From: Planctomycetota bacterium
GTDB taxonomy: Bacteria; Planctomycetota; Planctomycetia; Planctomycetales; Planctomycetaceae
DNA: 29,689 bases
Assembly (NCBI GenBank): GCA_023417655.1
Contig: JAEZFD010000057.1
Coordinates: 1 to 29,689 of the forward strand
Reading direction: 5' to 3'
In this document: positions 17,022 through 25,693 of the stretch, piece by piece
Position numbering within the stretch: the stretch's first letter is position 1
Layout: each line of letters opens with the position of its first letter
Translations under genes and position numbers: made by a program
Notes under the pieces: generated by a model
Seen by the model: the letters and a program-made list of their open reading frames with translations, nothing else
What the model was told of the DNA's origin: nothing
Database searches by the model: none

Positions 17022-18341
17022 ATGTCACAGGGCTTAAAGGAACGGATTCAGAATCAGCAGGCCCTCGTCGGCATCATCGGTCTCGGGTATGTCGGGCTGC
17101 CTCTCATCGACGCCTTCTTCAATGCCGGATTTTCGACCCTCGGTTTCGACGTTGACCAGAAGAAAATCGATCAACTGAATGCCGGAAAAAGTTACATCAA
17201 GCACGTCTCTTCCCAGCGAATCGGGGAGTGGCGGGAATCCGGTCGCTTCTCGGCAACTGCGGAACCTGAGAAGCTCGCGCAGGCCGATGTGATCATCATC
17301 TGCGTCCCGACTCCGCTCAACGACAGCCGGGATCCAGACCTGAGTTACATCGTCGGGACCGGTGAAACGATCGCGAAAGTCCTTCGTCCGGGGCAGCTCA
17401 TTGTTCTGGAAAGCACGACCTATCCCACAACAACACGCGATGTCCTGCTGCCGATTCTCGAATCCTCGGGACTGAAGGCCGGATCTGATTTCTTTCTGGC
17501 ATACAGCCCGGAACGCGAAGACCCAGGCAACCCCGTCTATTCTGCTGCGAAGATCCCGAAAGTGGTCGGAGGCTACGATCCGCAGAGCCTCGAACTCGCC
17601 TGTGCCCTGTACGGGCAGGCTGTCGTCAAAGTCGTCCCGGCACCAACGATGGAAGTTGCTGAAGCAGCCAAGATTCTGGAGAACACTTACCGCGCGGTAA
17701 ATATCGCGCTGGTCAACGAACTCAAAGTGCTCTTCGACCGCATGGGGATCGATATTTGGGCAGTGATCGAAGCGGCCAAGACGAAGCCCTTTGGGTTTCA
17801 GGCCTTTTACCCCGGACCAGGACTCGGGGGTCACTGCATTCCGATTGACCCGTTCTATCTGACATGGCTCGCCCGACGGCAAGGCCTGCTGACACGATTC
17901 ATCGAACTTGCCGGGGAAGTGAATTCCCGCATGCCTGAGTACGTGATTCAGCGTCTCGCCGAGTTCCTGAACGATGCTGGCAAACCGATCAAGAACAGCA
18001 AGATCTGTCTGCTGGGAGTTGCCTATAAGAAAGATGTGGACGATCCACGCGAAAGCCCATCGTTCACGCTGATGGAATTACTACTCGCACGGGGAGCGGA
18101 TCTGTCCTACAACGATCCACACGTTCCGACACTTCCTCCAATGCGTCACCACGATCTGCCGCCAATGAGCAGTCAGGAACTGACTCCTGAATATCTGGCT
18201 GCCCAAGATTGCATTCTGATTGCAACGGATCACTCTGCTTATGACTTTGAAATGATCGTTCGTCATTCGCAGATGGTGCTCGATACTCGCAATGCAACGG
18301 GCAAGATCACCGAAGGACGCGAGAAGATCCGCACCGCATAA
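17022..18341 (+). CDS. Nucleotide sugar dehydrogenase, UDP-GlcNAc 6-dehydrogenase type
   Basis: This 439-residue protein belongs to the UDP-glucose/GDP-mannose dehydrogenase family and is closest in pattern to WbpA-type UDP-N-acetylglucosamine 6-dehydrogenases, which make UDP-GlcNAcA for surface polysaccharides. The NAD motif G-L-G-Y-V-G is at 20-25. S-P-E-R-E-D-P-G-N at about 162-170 is typical of the WbpA branch. The catalytic Lys lies in E-A-A-K-I-L-E-N near 217, and the catalytic Cys in G-H-C-I-P-I-D at 272. A GTG at 16938 would add 28 poorly conserved residues; the ATG at 17022 gives the usual length. No glycosyltransferase or polysaccharide genes lie next to it. A strong terminator follows. 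Confidence 0.92.
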   Translation: MSQGLKERIQNQQALVGIIGLGYVGLPLIDAFFNAGFSTLGFDVDQKKIDQLNAGKSYIKHVSSQRIGEWRESGRFSATAEPEKLAQADVIIICVPTPLNDSRDPDLSYIVGTGETIAKVLRPGQLIVLESTTYPTTTRDVLLPILESSGLKAGSDFFLAYSPEREDPGNPVYSAAKIPKVVGGYDPQSLELACALYGQAVVKVVPAPTMEVAEAAKILENTYRAVNIALVNELKVLFDRMGIDIWAVIEAAKTKPFGFQAFYPGPGLGGHCIPIDPFYLTWLARRQGLLTRFIELAGEVNSRMPEYVIQRLAEFLNDAGKPIKNSKICLLGVAYKKDVDDPRESPSFTLMELLLARGADLSYNDPHVPTLPPMRHHDLPPMSSQELTPEYLAAQDCILIATDHSAYDFEMIVRHSQMVLDTRNATGKITEGREKIRTA

Positions 18342-18395
18342 ACCAATGCCCATTCAGTGAGAGAGCAGGGGCCTGCAACGACTCCGCAAAGCCAG

Positions 18396-18434
18396 AAAGG
18401 CCCGCTTCCAGCAGTTTGGAAGCGGGCCTTTTTT
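18396..18434 (+). terminator. Intrinsic terminator after the nucleotide sugar dehydrogenase
   Basis: A 15-bp inverted repeat (18396-18410 and 18417-18431) with a 6-nt loop ends in six T on the plus strand. The convergent acs gene ends 48 bp farther on and may also use it. Confidence 0.92.
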
Positions 18435-18481
18435 CTGGTGAAGTCAATCGATCACCTGATGTGACTCAGGTTGAGCCCGAA

Positions 18482-20422
18482 TTAATCGTCTTCCCGGAGC
18501 TTTGCCAGCACTGAGTAATCTTCCAGTGTGGTGGTATCTCCCACGCTTTCTTTCCCGGCGGCGATGTCACGCAGCAGACGACGCATGATTTTCCCTGACC
18601 GGGTCTTCGGCAGGGAGGGCGTGAACCGGATCTGATCCGGAGTCGCCAGCGCTCCAATCTGCTTACGGACGTGCTTAATCAGCTCATGCTTTTCGGTATC
18701 GGAAGGAGTCCCGGCTTTCGGCGTGACGAAGCAGCAGATTCCTTCCCCCTTCAGGTCATGTGGGAACCCGACGACAGCCGCTTCCGCCACAAGTGCGTGC
18801 GAAACGAGTGCTGATTCGATTTCCATCGTGCTCAGGCGGTGCCCGGAAACGTTCAGCACGTCATCCACGCGTCCCATGATCCAGTAGAAGCTGTCTTCAT
18901 CGCGGCGAGCCCCGTCTCCGGCAAAGTACTTCCCGGGGATCTTCCCGAAGTAGGTTTCCAGAAATCGGGGATGATCTCCATGCAGAGAGCGGAGCATGTA
19001 AGGCCAAGGCTGGGTCATCACCAGCAGACCCCCTTCGTTGTCTCCGACAGGATTGCCCTTTTCATCGACAATCGCCGGCACGATCCCAGGCAGCGGCCGG
19101 GTACAGGAGCCGGGCTTCGTCGGCTGAATGCCGGGCAGGGGACTGATCATCAGACCGCCTGTCTCCGTCTGCCACCAAGTGTCGACGATCGGACACCGTT
19201 CTCCGCCGATGACGCGATGATACCACATCCACGCTTCAGGATTGATCGGTTCACCCACGCTGCCCAGCAGCCGCAGCGAAGAAAGGTCATACTTCTGCGG
19301 CCATTCGTCACCCCATTTGATGAAGGCACGAATCGCCGTCGGTGCCGTGTAGAAAATGTTCACACGGTACTTTTCAATGATCTCCCAGAAGCGGCCTTCA
19401 TCCGGCCAGTTCGGGGCACCTTCGTACATGACGGTTGTCGCACCGTTCGCAAGCGGACCATAGACGATGTAGCTGTGCCCGGTAATCCAGCCGATGTCGG
19501 CGGTACACCAGTAGGTGTCTTCTTCCTTGAGGTCGAAGACCCATTTCGTCGTCATCTTGGCGCCGAGAATGTAACCGCCGGTGGTGTGCAGCACCCCCTT
19601 CGGCTTCCCGGTAGAGCCCGACGTGTAAAGAATGAACAGAGGATGTTCGGAGTCGAGCTCAACGGCTTCGCAATCCGCGTCCACCTGCTCCACAAGGTCA
19701 TGCCACCAGTAGTCTCGATCTGGCGTCATGGTGACTTCGCAGCCGGTCCGGCGAACCACGACGACTTTCTGAACGCTGGGAGACTTTTCCAGAGAAAGGT
19801 CGACATTCGCCTTCAGAGGAACTTCTTTCCCGCGGCGCCAACCAGCATCAGCGGTAATCACGACCTTGGCATGAGCATCATTGTTCCGGTCGGCAATTGC
19901 GTCCGAACTGAATCCACCGAACACGATGGAGTGCGTGGCTCCGATTCGGGCACAGGCAAGCATGGCAATCGCCAGCTCAGGAATCATCGGCATGTACAGG
20001 GTGACGCGGTCACCGGTCTCAACGCCAAGTTTCTTCAGGACATTGGCAAAGCGGCAGACTTCACGGTGCAGCTGCTGATAGGTCAGGATGCGAACGTCGC
20101 CCGGCTCACCTTCCCAGATGATTGCCGCTTTGTTTTTGCGCCAGGTCTTCAGATGGCGGTCGACGCACTGGTAAGAAGCATTGATCTTCCCCCCCTGAAA
20201 CCATTTGGTATCAGGCATGTCACCTTCCATGACCGAGGTGAATGGCTTGAACCAGTCGAGTTCCGACTTAGCCAGTTCACCCCAGAATGTGGCAGGGTCG
20301 TCTTTGGCCTGTTGCCACATCTGCTGATATTGCTCTTCCGACGAAATGTTCGCCTGTTTGGAGAACTCCGGAGAAGGAGGGAACAGTCGGGTTTCTTGCA
20401 GAACAGATTTAATGGCAGACAT
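18482..20422 (-). CDS. acs: Acetyl-CoA synthetase (AMP-forming)
   Basis: Acs activates acetate through acetyl-AMP to acetyl-CoA in the cytoplasm. The protein has 646 residues, very close to the usual 650. The ATP/AMP-binding loop Y-T-S-G-S-T-G-K-P-K-G is at 266-276. The W-W-Q-T-E-T-G motif follows in the middle, then the hinge segment G-R-V-D-D-V-L-N-V-S-G-H-R. The C-terminal catalytic Lys is in R-S-G-K-I-M-R-R at about 611, the site that acetylation switches off in related enzymes. It is a stand-alone gene, convergent with the nucleotide sugar dehydrogenase. Confidence 0.97.
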   Translation of the reverse strand: MSAIKSVLQETRLFPPSPEFSKQANISSEEQYQQMWQQAKDDPATFWGELAKSELDWFKPFTSVMEGDMPDTKWFQGGKINASYQCVDRHLKTWRKNKAAIIWEGEPGDVRILTYQQLHREVCRFANVLKKLGVETGDRVTLYMPMIPELAIAMLACARIGATHSIVFGGFSSDAIADRNNDAHAKVVITADAGWRRGKEVPLKANVDLSLEKSPSVQKVVVVRRTGCEVTMTPDRDYWWHDLVEQVDADCEAVELDSEHPLFILYTSGSTGKPKGVLHTTGGYILGAKMTTKWVFDLKEEDTYWCTADIGWITGHSYIVYGPLANGATTVMYEGAPNWPDEGRFWEIIEKYRVNIFYTAPTAIRAFIKWGDEWPQKYDLSSLRLLGSVGEPINPEAWMWYHRVIGGERCPIVDTWWQTETGGLMISPLPGIQPTKPGSCTRPLPGIVPAIVDEKGNPVGDNEGGLLVMTQPWPYMLRSLHGDHPRFLETYFGKIPGKYFAGDGARRDEDSFYWIMGRVDDVLNVSGHRLSTMEIESALVSHALVAEAAVVGFPHDLKGEGICCFVTPKAGTPSDTEKHELIKHVRKQIGALATPDQIRFTPSLPKTRSGKIMRRLLRDIAAGKESVGDTTTLEDYSVLAKLREDD

Positions 20423-20943
20423 TGGCGGTGATTCAGCAACTAGGGAAAACGGAACCGTGCACCTGACGAGTCAGCGTCTTTGATACCACGTGCAATTCTA
20501 CTCGAGCTCCGGCTTTGATCTGATTCAAAACTTGAAGGGTATCCGGAGCGCAGGGGACTCTTCAAGCAGGTTTGATGAATGCGGTGATGCTACGGGGATG
20601 ACGACAGGGATTCAATCGAACCACCTGATTCGACCGGGCCGGGTGTCCGGATTTTGTGCGCCGGAAGGAACATTCCGACGTGTCCGGACCGCAGGGAAGG
20701 GGAACCAGCTGGCAATTGGGATGCCCCAGATTTCCTTCCCGATCGATCCGTTACAGGCGGATCTCATCCGATGTGAATCCCAATCTCTTCCCATTATTCG
20801 CTGCAGAACGTCATCTGTGGAGCCGTGCAGGCGCAAGAAAACCGTGGTAAAATGAAATTCATCCAAATCCAGACATGCGTCTTAGACTCGGCGATTTCTG
20901 TCATCGATTTGCAAATATCGCCCGTCTTCAACACGAGGATTCC
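20423..20943. other. Divergent intergenic region between acs and the YHS lipoprotein gene
   Basis: About 520 bp with no convincing gene. It contains an inverted repeat CTTGAAG (20531-20537) and CTTCAAG (20560-20566), and a TAAAAT box at 20848-20853 that could be part of a promoter for the downstream gene, though no good -35 is visible. The open frames here lack ribosome binding sites and domain-like sequence. Confidence 0.4.
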
Positions 20944-21909
20944 ATGCACGACATTCAACGATGTACATGGATCGGCTCTTCCCTGATTCTCGCAATTCTT
21001 CTCCCGGGTTGCGGAAGCTCCTCCGTTGCTCCCGCCCCTGAAGCAGCGGCGATGGCCTCCAGTGCCTCACAGTCCTCTTCTGCTCCAGTCGCAGCAGCGC
21101 CCGCACAATCCCCAATGGAGATGGAGATTCCGTCGATTTCACTGACTCGAGTCGTCGCTGCTGTGGCCGCGGTCGACGCAGAGGCAGAACCGCTGTCCGT
21201 CGATCAGAGCGAGTTCCGGCGGACGCTATTTGAAACAATGAAGCCGTTGCAGATCATGCTGGGGAACTGGCATGGGACCACACAAAAAGAGGTCGGCGAC
21301 TTCAAAGGGCTCGACAAGTCGAGTTGGGTCTGGGATCTCAAGACTGACCGGAAGCAACCGGCCATGGTCATGACTTCAGACGCAAATCCATACTTCCGGC
21401 AGGCACGTCTGACTTATTTCCCTGACCGCAAAGTCTTTCAGCTGAAAGCGACCGACAACGAGGGGACCGTTCGCACTCTGGAAGGCACCTTCATTCAACC
21501 GGCCGAAACATTTCAGGGAGATGATCGCCAGCCCCATGTGAAATACAAAGTTGAGCTGACGCAGGTTGATCCACCGGCCCAACGCGATGCCTGGCAAATC
21601 GTCTTCAATCAGCAGGACAACCATCGATTCCTTGTCGAGATCGGAAAGAAACGGGGAAGCCGCTTCATGCGGGTCGACACCATCGCCACGCAACGCGAAG
21701 GTACTTCATTCGCGAAGAGCGACGAAGGCTATGGTCAGCGGGAATGCATCATTTCCGGGGGACTCGGAACCATGCCGGTCACTTTCAAGGGTGCCACCTA
21801 TTGGGTCTGCTGCACTGGCTGTAAAGCTGCTTTCGAAGAAGAACCGGAGAAGTGGATCGCCGAGTTCCAGAAGAAGAAATCAGGCGGGTCCATGCCGCCA
21901 TCCCCCTAA
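20944..21909 (+). CDS. Lipoprotein with C-terminal YHS/TRASH-like metal-binding domain
   Basis: The ATG at 20944 is preceded by GAGGA and gives 321 residues with a lipobox L-P-G-C at 20-23. A low-complexity Ala/Ser/Pro linker follows to about residue 60, then a soluble middle domain that I do not recognise (G-N-W-H-G-T-T near the start, Y-F-P-D-R-K-V-F-Q-L-K later). The C-terminus, from about residue 265, has R-E-C-I-I-S-G, T-F-K-G-A-T-Y-W-V and C-C-T-G-C-K-A-A-F with E-P-E-K-W. This matches the YHS/TRASH pattern that binds metal, often copper, through cysteines. The gene lies 130 bp upstream of the copper monooxygenase fusion on the same strand, so a role in metal supply to it is possible but inferred. 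An earlier in-frame ATG at 20875 would place the lipobox too far inside. Confidence 0.8.
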   Translation: MHDIQRCTWIGSSLILAILLPGCGSSSVAPAPEAAAMASSASQSSSAPVAAAPAQSPMEMEIPSISLTRVVAAVAAVDAEAEPLSVDQSEFRRTLFETMKPLQIMLGNWHGTTQKEVGDFKGLDKSSWVWDLKTDRKQPAMVMTSDANPYFRQARLTYFPDRKVFQLKATDNEGTVRTLEGTFIQPAETFQGDDRQPHVKYKVELTQVDPPAQRDAWQIVFNQQDNHRFLVEIGKKRGSRFMRVDTIATQREGTSFAKSDEGYGQRECIISGGLGTMPVTFKGATYWVCCTGCKAAFEEEPEKWIAEFQKKKSGGSMPPSP

Positions 21910-22039
21910 TCCGAACTCGTGAACGCGTCGCTGTTTCTGGCAGATCCCCCCATCCAATTCTAACGGTTGGTGAAACTGGAAGAGCTCTCACAGGGTAGTT
22001 CTTGAGACTCCAAAATTTCTGAGCAGGGATGGTAACTTT

Positions 22040-23998
22040 ATGGCGTGTTTGAGAATTTGCTTGCTGATTGTGGTTTGTCTATTGCAGGGAACCATTCAGG
22101 CTGACTCCCCGGGAGGAGAAAAGATTCTTCCCGTCTCAAAGTACCATTTCACGCTCCCTGATCACCGAGGCCATGAGATCTCACTGAAAGAGACTGATTC
22201 CCGACTGGTCGTCGTCGCCTTTCTGGGAACTCAGTGTCCGCTCGCCAAGCTTTACGCCGGGCGTCTTCAGCAGATTGCTGAGAGTTACCCTAAAGATCAG
22301 GTTTCCATTCTGGCTGTCGACTCTAACGCGCAGGACAGCCTGGCCGAAATTCAGGCCTTCGTTCGGGATCACAAGTTAAGTTATCCCGTCCTGAAAGATC
22401 TGGAAGCCAAGGTCGCCGACACGTTCGGAGCCGAACGGACTCCCGAGGTTTTCCTGCTGGATGCAGATCGGGCCATCCGTTACCGGGGCCGCATCGATGA
22501 CCAGTACGTCATTGGAATCCAGCGAACCAAACCGGAACGCGAAGACCTCAAAACCGCAATCGACGAACTGCTGGCCGGAAAGAGAGTCAGCATCGCCCAC
22601 ACCAGCCCTCTCGGCTGTCTGATCGGACGAATCAAGCCAGCAACAGGGGACCTCTCGGTCACGTATTCCAACCAGATCTCACGAATCTTCCAGAAGCGAT
22701 GCGTCGAGTGCCATCGGCCCAACGAGATCGGCCCGTTCTCGATGCTCTCCTATGAAGAAGTCGCTGGCTGGGGGCCCATGATTGCAGAAGTCGTCGAAGA
22801 ACGACGCATGCCGCCTTGGCATGCGGATCCGCATGTTGGGAAGTTTGTGAATGACACCAGCCTTACCACGGAAGAACGGGAACTGATCGCTACCTGGGTC
22901 AAGAACGGTTGCCCGGAAGGAAATCCCTCCGAACTTCCGCCTCCTGTGAATTACGTGGAGGGTTGGCAGTTTCCCCGTGATCCTGATCTGGTGATCGCGA
23001 TGGGAGACAAGCCGTTTCAGGTTCCCGCAGAGGGAGGGAAGGACGGGATCCGTTACCAGCAGTTCTGGGCACCAACGAACTTGTCGGAAGATAAATGGCT
23101 GGTCGGCGCTGAAGTTCGCCCGGGGAATCGGGCCGTCGTTCATCATGTAATTGTCTATGCCCATCCGAACGGGAAGGGGAGCAAGAAACATGACTTCCTG
23201 ACCGCATATGTTCCTGGACTGAGAATCACTCCCGGACAGCCGGGGTCTGCTAAACGTCTCCCCGCGAACTCATGGCTGCGATTCGAAGTTCACTACACGC
23301 CGAACGGCGTCGCACAGGAAGATCTGACACAGGTGGGCTTCCTCTTCATGAACCCTCAGGAGGTCACTCATGAAGTGAAAACGACTGTTGCAGGGTCTCA
23401 GAGCTTCGTGATCCAGCCTCAACTGGAGAATCAGAGCTTCGTTGCACGATCCCAGAAATCGCCTGTGGACGTTCAGCTGGTCTCCATGTCGCCACATATG
23501 CATCTACGCGGGAAAGCGTTTGAGTATGTTGCTGAATATCCTGGCGGCAAAGAGGAAGTCCTCCTGAAGGTCCCACGCTACGACTTCAACTGGCAAACTC
23601 GATACGTCCTGGCAACTCCCAAGACTCTCCCGGCGGGGACGACGATTCGCTGCACCGCCGTTTTCGATAACTCACCAAAGAATCTGGCGAATCCCGACCC
23701 GACGGCGACTGTGGTCTGGGGAGACCAGTCGTGGGAAGAGATGCTGCTCGGATACATGGACATCATGTACCCGATTAAAGTTGGAGCCAGTCGCCCGAAG
23801 ATCGACAGCTCAGGTGTTCCTGCAAATCTCGACGCTGGGGTCGTTCTGCGGCACGTTGATGCCGACAAAGATGGAAAGATCTCTAAGGAGGAATCGAAAT
23901 TCGTCCCGATGATCAATGCCTACTTTGATTACATCGATACAAACAAAGACGGGTTCATTTCAGAAGATGAACTCCGCAAGGCGCTCTCCACTCTCTAA
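22040..23998 (+). CDS. Exported redoxin / haem c / copper monooxygenase / EF-hand fusion protein
   Basis: This 652-residue protein has a signal peptide (first 21 residues). Four modules follow. A redoxin-like domain (about 30-180) has a single active-type Cys in G-T-Q-C66-P-L-A-K. A cytochrome c-like motif C-V-E-C-H is at 221-225. The next module resembles the copper type II, ascorbate-dependent monooxygenases (PHM/DBH): H-H at 368-369, F-E-V-H-Y at 415-419, H-M-H-L-R-G at 486-491, and E-E-M-L-L-G-Y-M-D-I-M at 566-576 for the Met ligand. The C-terminus has two EF-hand loops, D-A-D-K-D-G-K-I-S (607 on) and D-T-N-K-D-G-F-I-S (633 on). It should act outside the cytoplasm as a copper- and haem-containing oxidase or hydroxylase; the substrate is unknown. 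It is preceded by the YHS lipoprotein and followed by a terminator. Confidence 0.85.
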   Translation: MACLRICLLIVVCLLQGTIQADSPGGEKILPVSKYHFTLPDHRGHEISLKETDSRLVVVAFLGTQCPLAKLYAGRLQQIAESYPKDQVSILAVDSNAQDSLAEIQAFVRDHKLSYPVLKDLEAKVADTFGAERTPEVFLLDADRAIRYRGRIDDQYVIGIQRTKPEREDLKTAIDELLAGKRVSIAHTSPLGCLIGRIKPATGDLSVTYSNQISRIFQKRCVECHRPNEIGPFSMLSYEEVAGWGPMIAEVVEERRMPPWHADPHVGKFVNDTSLTTEERELIATWVKNGCPEGNPSELPPPVNYVEGWQFPRDPDLVIAMGDKPFQVPAEGGKDGIRYQQFWAPTNLSEDKWLVGAEVRPGNRAVVHHVIVYAHPNGKGSKKHDFLTAYVPGLRITPGQPGSAKRLPANSWLRFEVHYTPNGVAQEDLTQVGFLFMNPQEVTHEVKTTVAGSQSFVIQPQLENQSFVARSQKSPVDVQLVSMSPHMHLRGKAFEYVAEYPGGKEEVLLKVPRYDFNWQTRYVLATPKTLPAGTTIRCTAVFDNSPKNLANPDPTATVVWGDQSWEEMLLGYMDIMYPIKVGASRPKIDSSGVPANLDAGVVLRHVDADKDGKISKEESKFVPMINAYFDYIDTNKDGFISEDELRKALSTL

Positions 23999-24050
23999 TC
24001 ACGCCCTCTTACAGCGTGCGATCGCATTCTCATTTCCCCGATCAAAGCTC

Positions 24051-24087
24051 ACCGGCACTGGTTCAGATCAGTGCCGGTTTTGTTTTT
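24051..24087 (+). terminator. Intrinsic terminator after the copper monooxygenase fusion
   Basis: A 10-bp inverted repeat (24051-24060 and 24069-24078) with an 8-nt loop is followed by a T-rich run on the plus strand. Confidence 0.9.
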
Positions 24088-24516
24088 AGAACGGCCGCTG
24101 ATCCTGAATGTAATGGATTGCAGGAACCGCCGTGATTCCTCAATCGGGCAGGGAATGGTTAAAGATCTCTCGCCACCGCTTTCCGGGCGAATGCTCGCAC
24201 GCTCCCGTTTCCTTTTCCTGCAAGTCATTGCCCGTCGGACTTCTCACCTCCTCATTTGATTGCATGCGAATCATCTTGTGGCGAGTGGAAAGATAAGACA
24301 TCCATCCACAAACTTTCTCATGAAAGACAATTGATTTGTCTGATGATTTCAGCATCACCTGCGGCCCGATCTCCGATATGAAGGTATCTCTCAGACCATA
24401 CGTCTTCTGAATTCACCTCCCCGTCTCGTTCCCGAGGTCCGTTCCTGAAGACATGGTCACACACCTTTCCTTTAGAAGATCCAGATTTACAGTTTTGATC
24501 TCTTAGGGACTTTCTA
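24088..24516. other. Non-coding stretch upstream of DUF1559 copy 2
   Basis: About 430 bp between a terminator and the next start codon. I see no convincing gene, RNA or promoter hexamers. An AGGGA about 9 bases before the ATG at 24517 is the likely ribosome binding site. A long untranslated leader is possible. Confidence 0.4.
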
Positions 24517-25518
24517 ATGAAGAAGCATCGCGGCTTTACCTTGATCGAGCTCCTCGTGGTGATCGCAATCATCGCGGTTCTGATTGCCTTACTGCTGCCT
24601 GCAGTGCAACAGGCTCGTGAAGCGGCACGACGGAGCCAGTGCAAAAACAATCTCAAGCAGATCGGCCTGGCACTCCATAACTATCACGACGTCTACGGCA
24701 TGTTTCCAATCGGCGGCACAGACCCAGCGAGCACCAACGTCTGGAATGCTCCCCCGGATATCGGAGCTCTCGCCCGTATGCTCCCGTTCATCGAGCAGGC
24801 AGGGCTTTATAATCAGTTTGACATGACAGGAAGTCTCCCTGCGACCAGCTACGAAACTAGCATGCACAAACGGGTTCCTTACCAGATTCTGAGCGGAAAC
24901 AAGCAGGTTCGCTTCTTCGAGATCCCCGCCTTTAAGTGTCCCAGCGAGCCAAACACCGATCCCTTGGACGGATTTGCTCAATCCAGTTATGGCATTTCGA
25001 CTGGCTCTCAATTCTTCAGTTCGTCCTATGATCCTGCCAACTGTACCCCCTTCAACGTGTATGCCCAGAAAGGCGCTGCAGGAACGAATATGGGAAACTG
25101 GGGTGACACTTACGAGAAAACCCGGCTGTCTGGAATGGGCAACCGCTATGGAGTCTCAATCCGTTTTCAGGACGTGACCGACGGGACATCGAACACAATC
25201 CACTTCGGTGAAATCGTATCACGCTGTACCCACGGCTTCCGGACCAGTTGGGTGAGCTCTCACGTCGTCTTTACCATGGTCACACCGCTGAACGACTTCA
25301 CTACTTGCACCGGCGGGACCAAGAAGCCGACAAACCCGGCCTGCGCCCAACCGAATGCCTACAACTATGCCAAAGGCTTCCGCTCAATGCACACCGGCGG
25401 AGCCCACTTCGTGATGGCTGACGGCGCGGTTCGCTTTGTCAGTGAAAACATTGACCATTCAAATACTTACCAGAGCCTCGGTGGTCGGGCTGATGGAAAC
25501 GTTCTTGGAGAGTTCTAA
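24517..25518 (+). CDS. DUF1559 pseudopilin-like protein (copy 2)
   Basis: This 333-residue member has a very short basic leader M-K-K-H-R-G6, followed by F-T-L-I-E-L-L and the conserved A-V-Q-Q-A-R-E-A-A-R-R-S-Q-C-K-N-N-L-K helix. The C-terminal H-x9-DG motif is H-T-G-G-A-H-F-V-M-A-D-G. A D-G-T-S-N-T segment lies in the central domain, as in the other copies. The protein is divergent from copy 1 outside the N-terminal helix and the C-terminal motif, and the helix is encoded with different synonymous codons, so the copies are not recent duplicates. A lipoprotein gene follows 175 bp downstream. Confidence 0.96.
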   Translation: MKKHRGFTLIELLVVIAIIAVLIALLLPAVQQAREAARRSQCKNNLKQIGLALHNYHDVYGMFPIGGTDPASTNVWNAPPDIGALARMLPFIEQAGLYNQFDMTGSLPATSYETSMHKRVPYQILSGNKQVRFFEIPAFKCPSEPNTDPLDGFAQSSYGISTGSQFFSSSYDPANCTPFNVYAQKGAAGTNMGNWGDTYEKTRLSGMGNRYGVSIRFQDVTDGTSNTIHFGEIVSRCTHGFRTSWVSSHVVFTMVTPLNDFTTCTGGTKKPTNPACAQPNAYNYAKGFRSMHTGGAHFVMADGAVRFVSENIDHSNTYQSLGGRADGNVLGEF

Positions 25519-25599
25519 ACTTGCTGGGCCGATCAGGCTGCGCAGTGCGGCTGCGACAGAAAGCCTGCTCGCCGCCTGGCGGAACTGACAGCTTAATTT

Positions 25600-25648
25600 A
25601 AAAGGAGAAGGAGATCCCTCGATCCCGGTCTCCGCCAGACTTCCTTTT
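25600..25648 (+). promoter_or_regulatory. Candidate hairpin between DUF1559 copy 2 and its lipoprotein gene
   Basis: AAAAGG at 25600-25605 can pair with CCTTTT at 25643-25648. Inside it, GGAGA at 25610-25614 can pair with TCTCC at 25629-25633. The T tail is short, so this may be a leaky terminator or an RNA processing element that lowers lipoprotein expression relative to the pseudopilin. Confidence 0.3.
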
Positions 25649-25693
25649 CCGAAGCGACGTCCCTGATTGGGTGAAGATAAGGTGAAGCGAACA

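Noticed and set aside
18839..20431. A 530-codon open frame on the plus strand opposite acs
   Set aside because: It lies entirely antisense to a clear acetyl-CoA synthetase and shows no domain-like sequence. Biased codon use in acs keeps this frame open.
20611..20640. A stretch resembling a tRNA T-loop (GATTCAATCGAACC) upstream of the YHS lipoprotein gene
   Set aside because: No acceptor, D or anticodon stems can be formed around it.
20490..20855. A 121-codon open frame in the gap upstream of the YHS lipoprotein
   Set aside because: No ribosome binding site, no domain-like pattern, and codon use unlike the neighbours.
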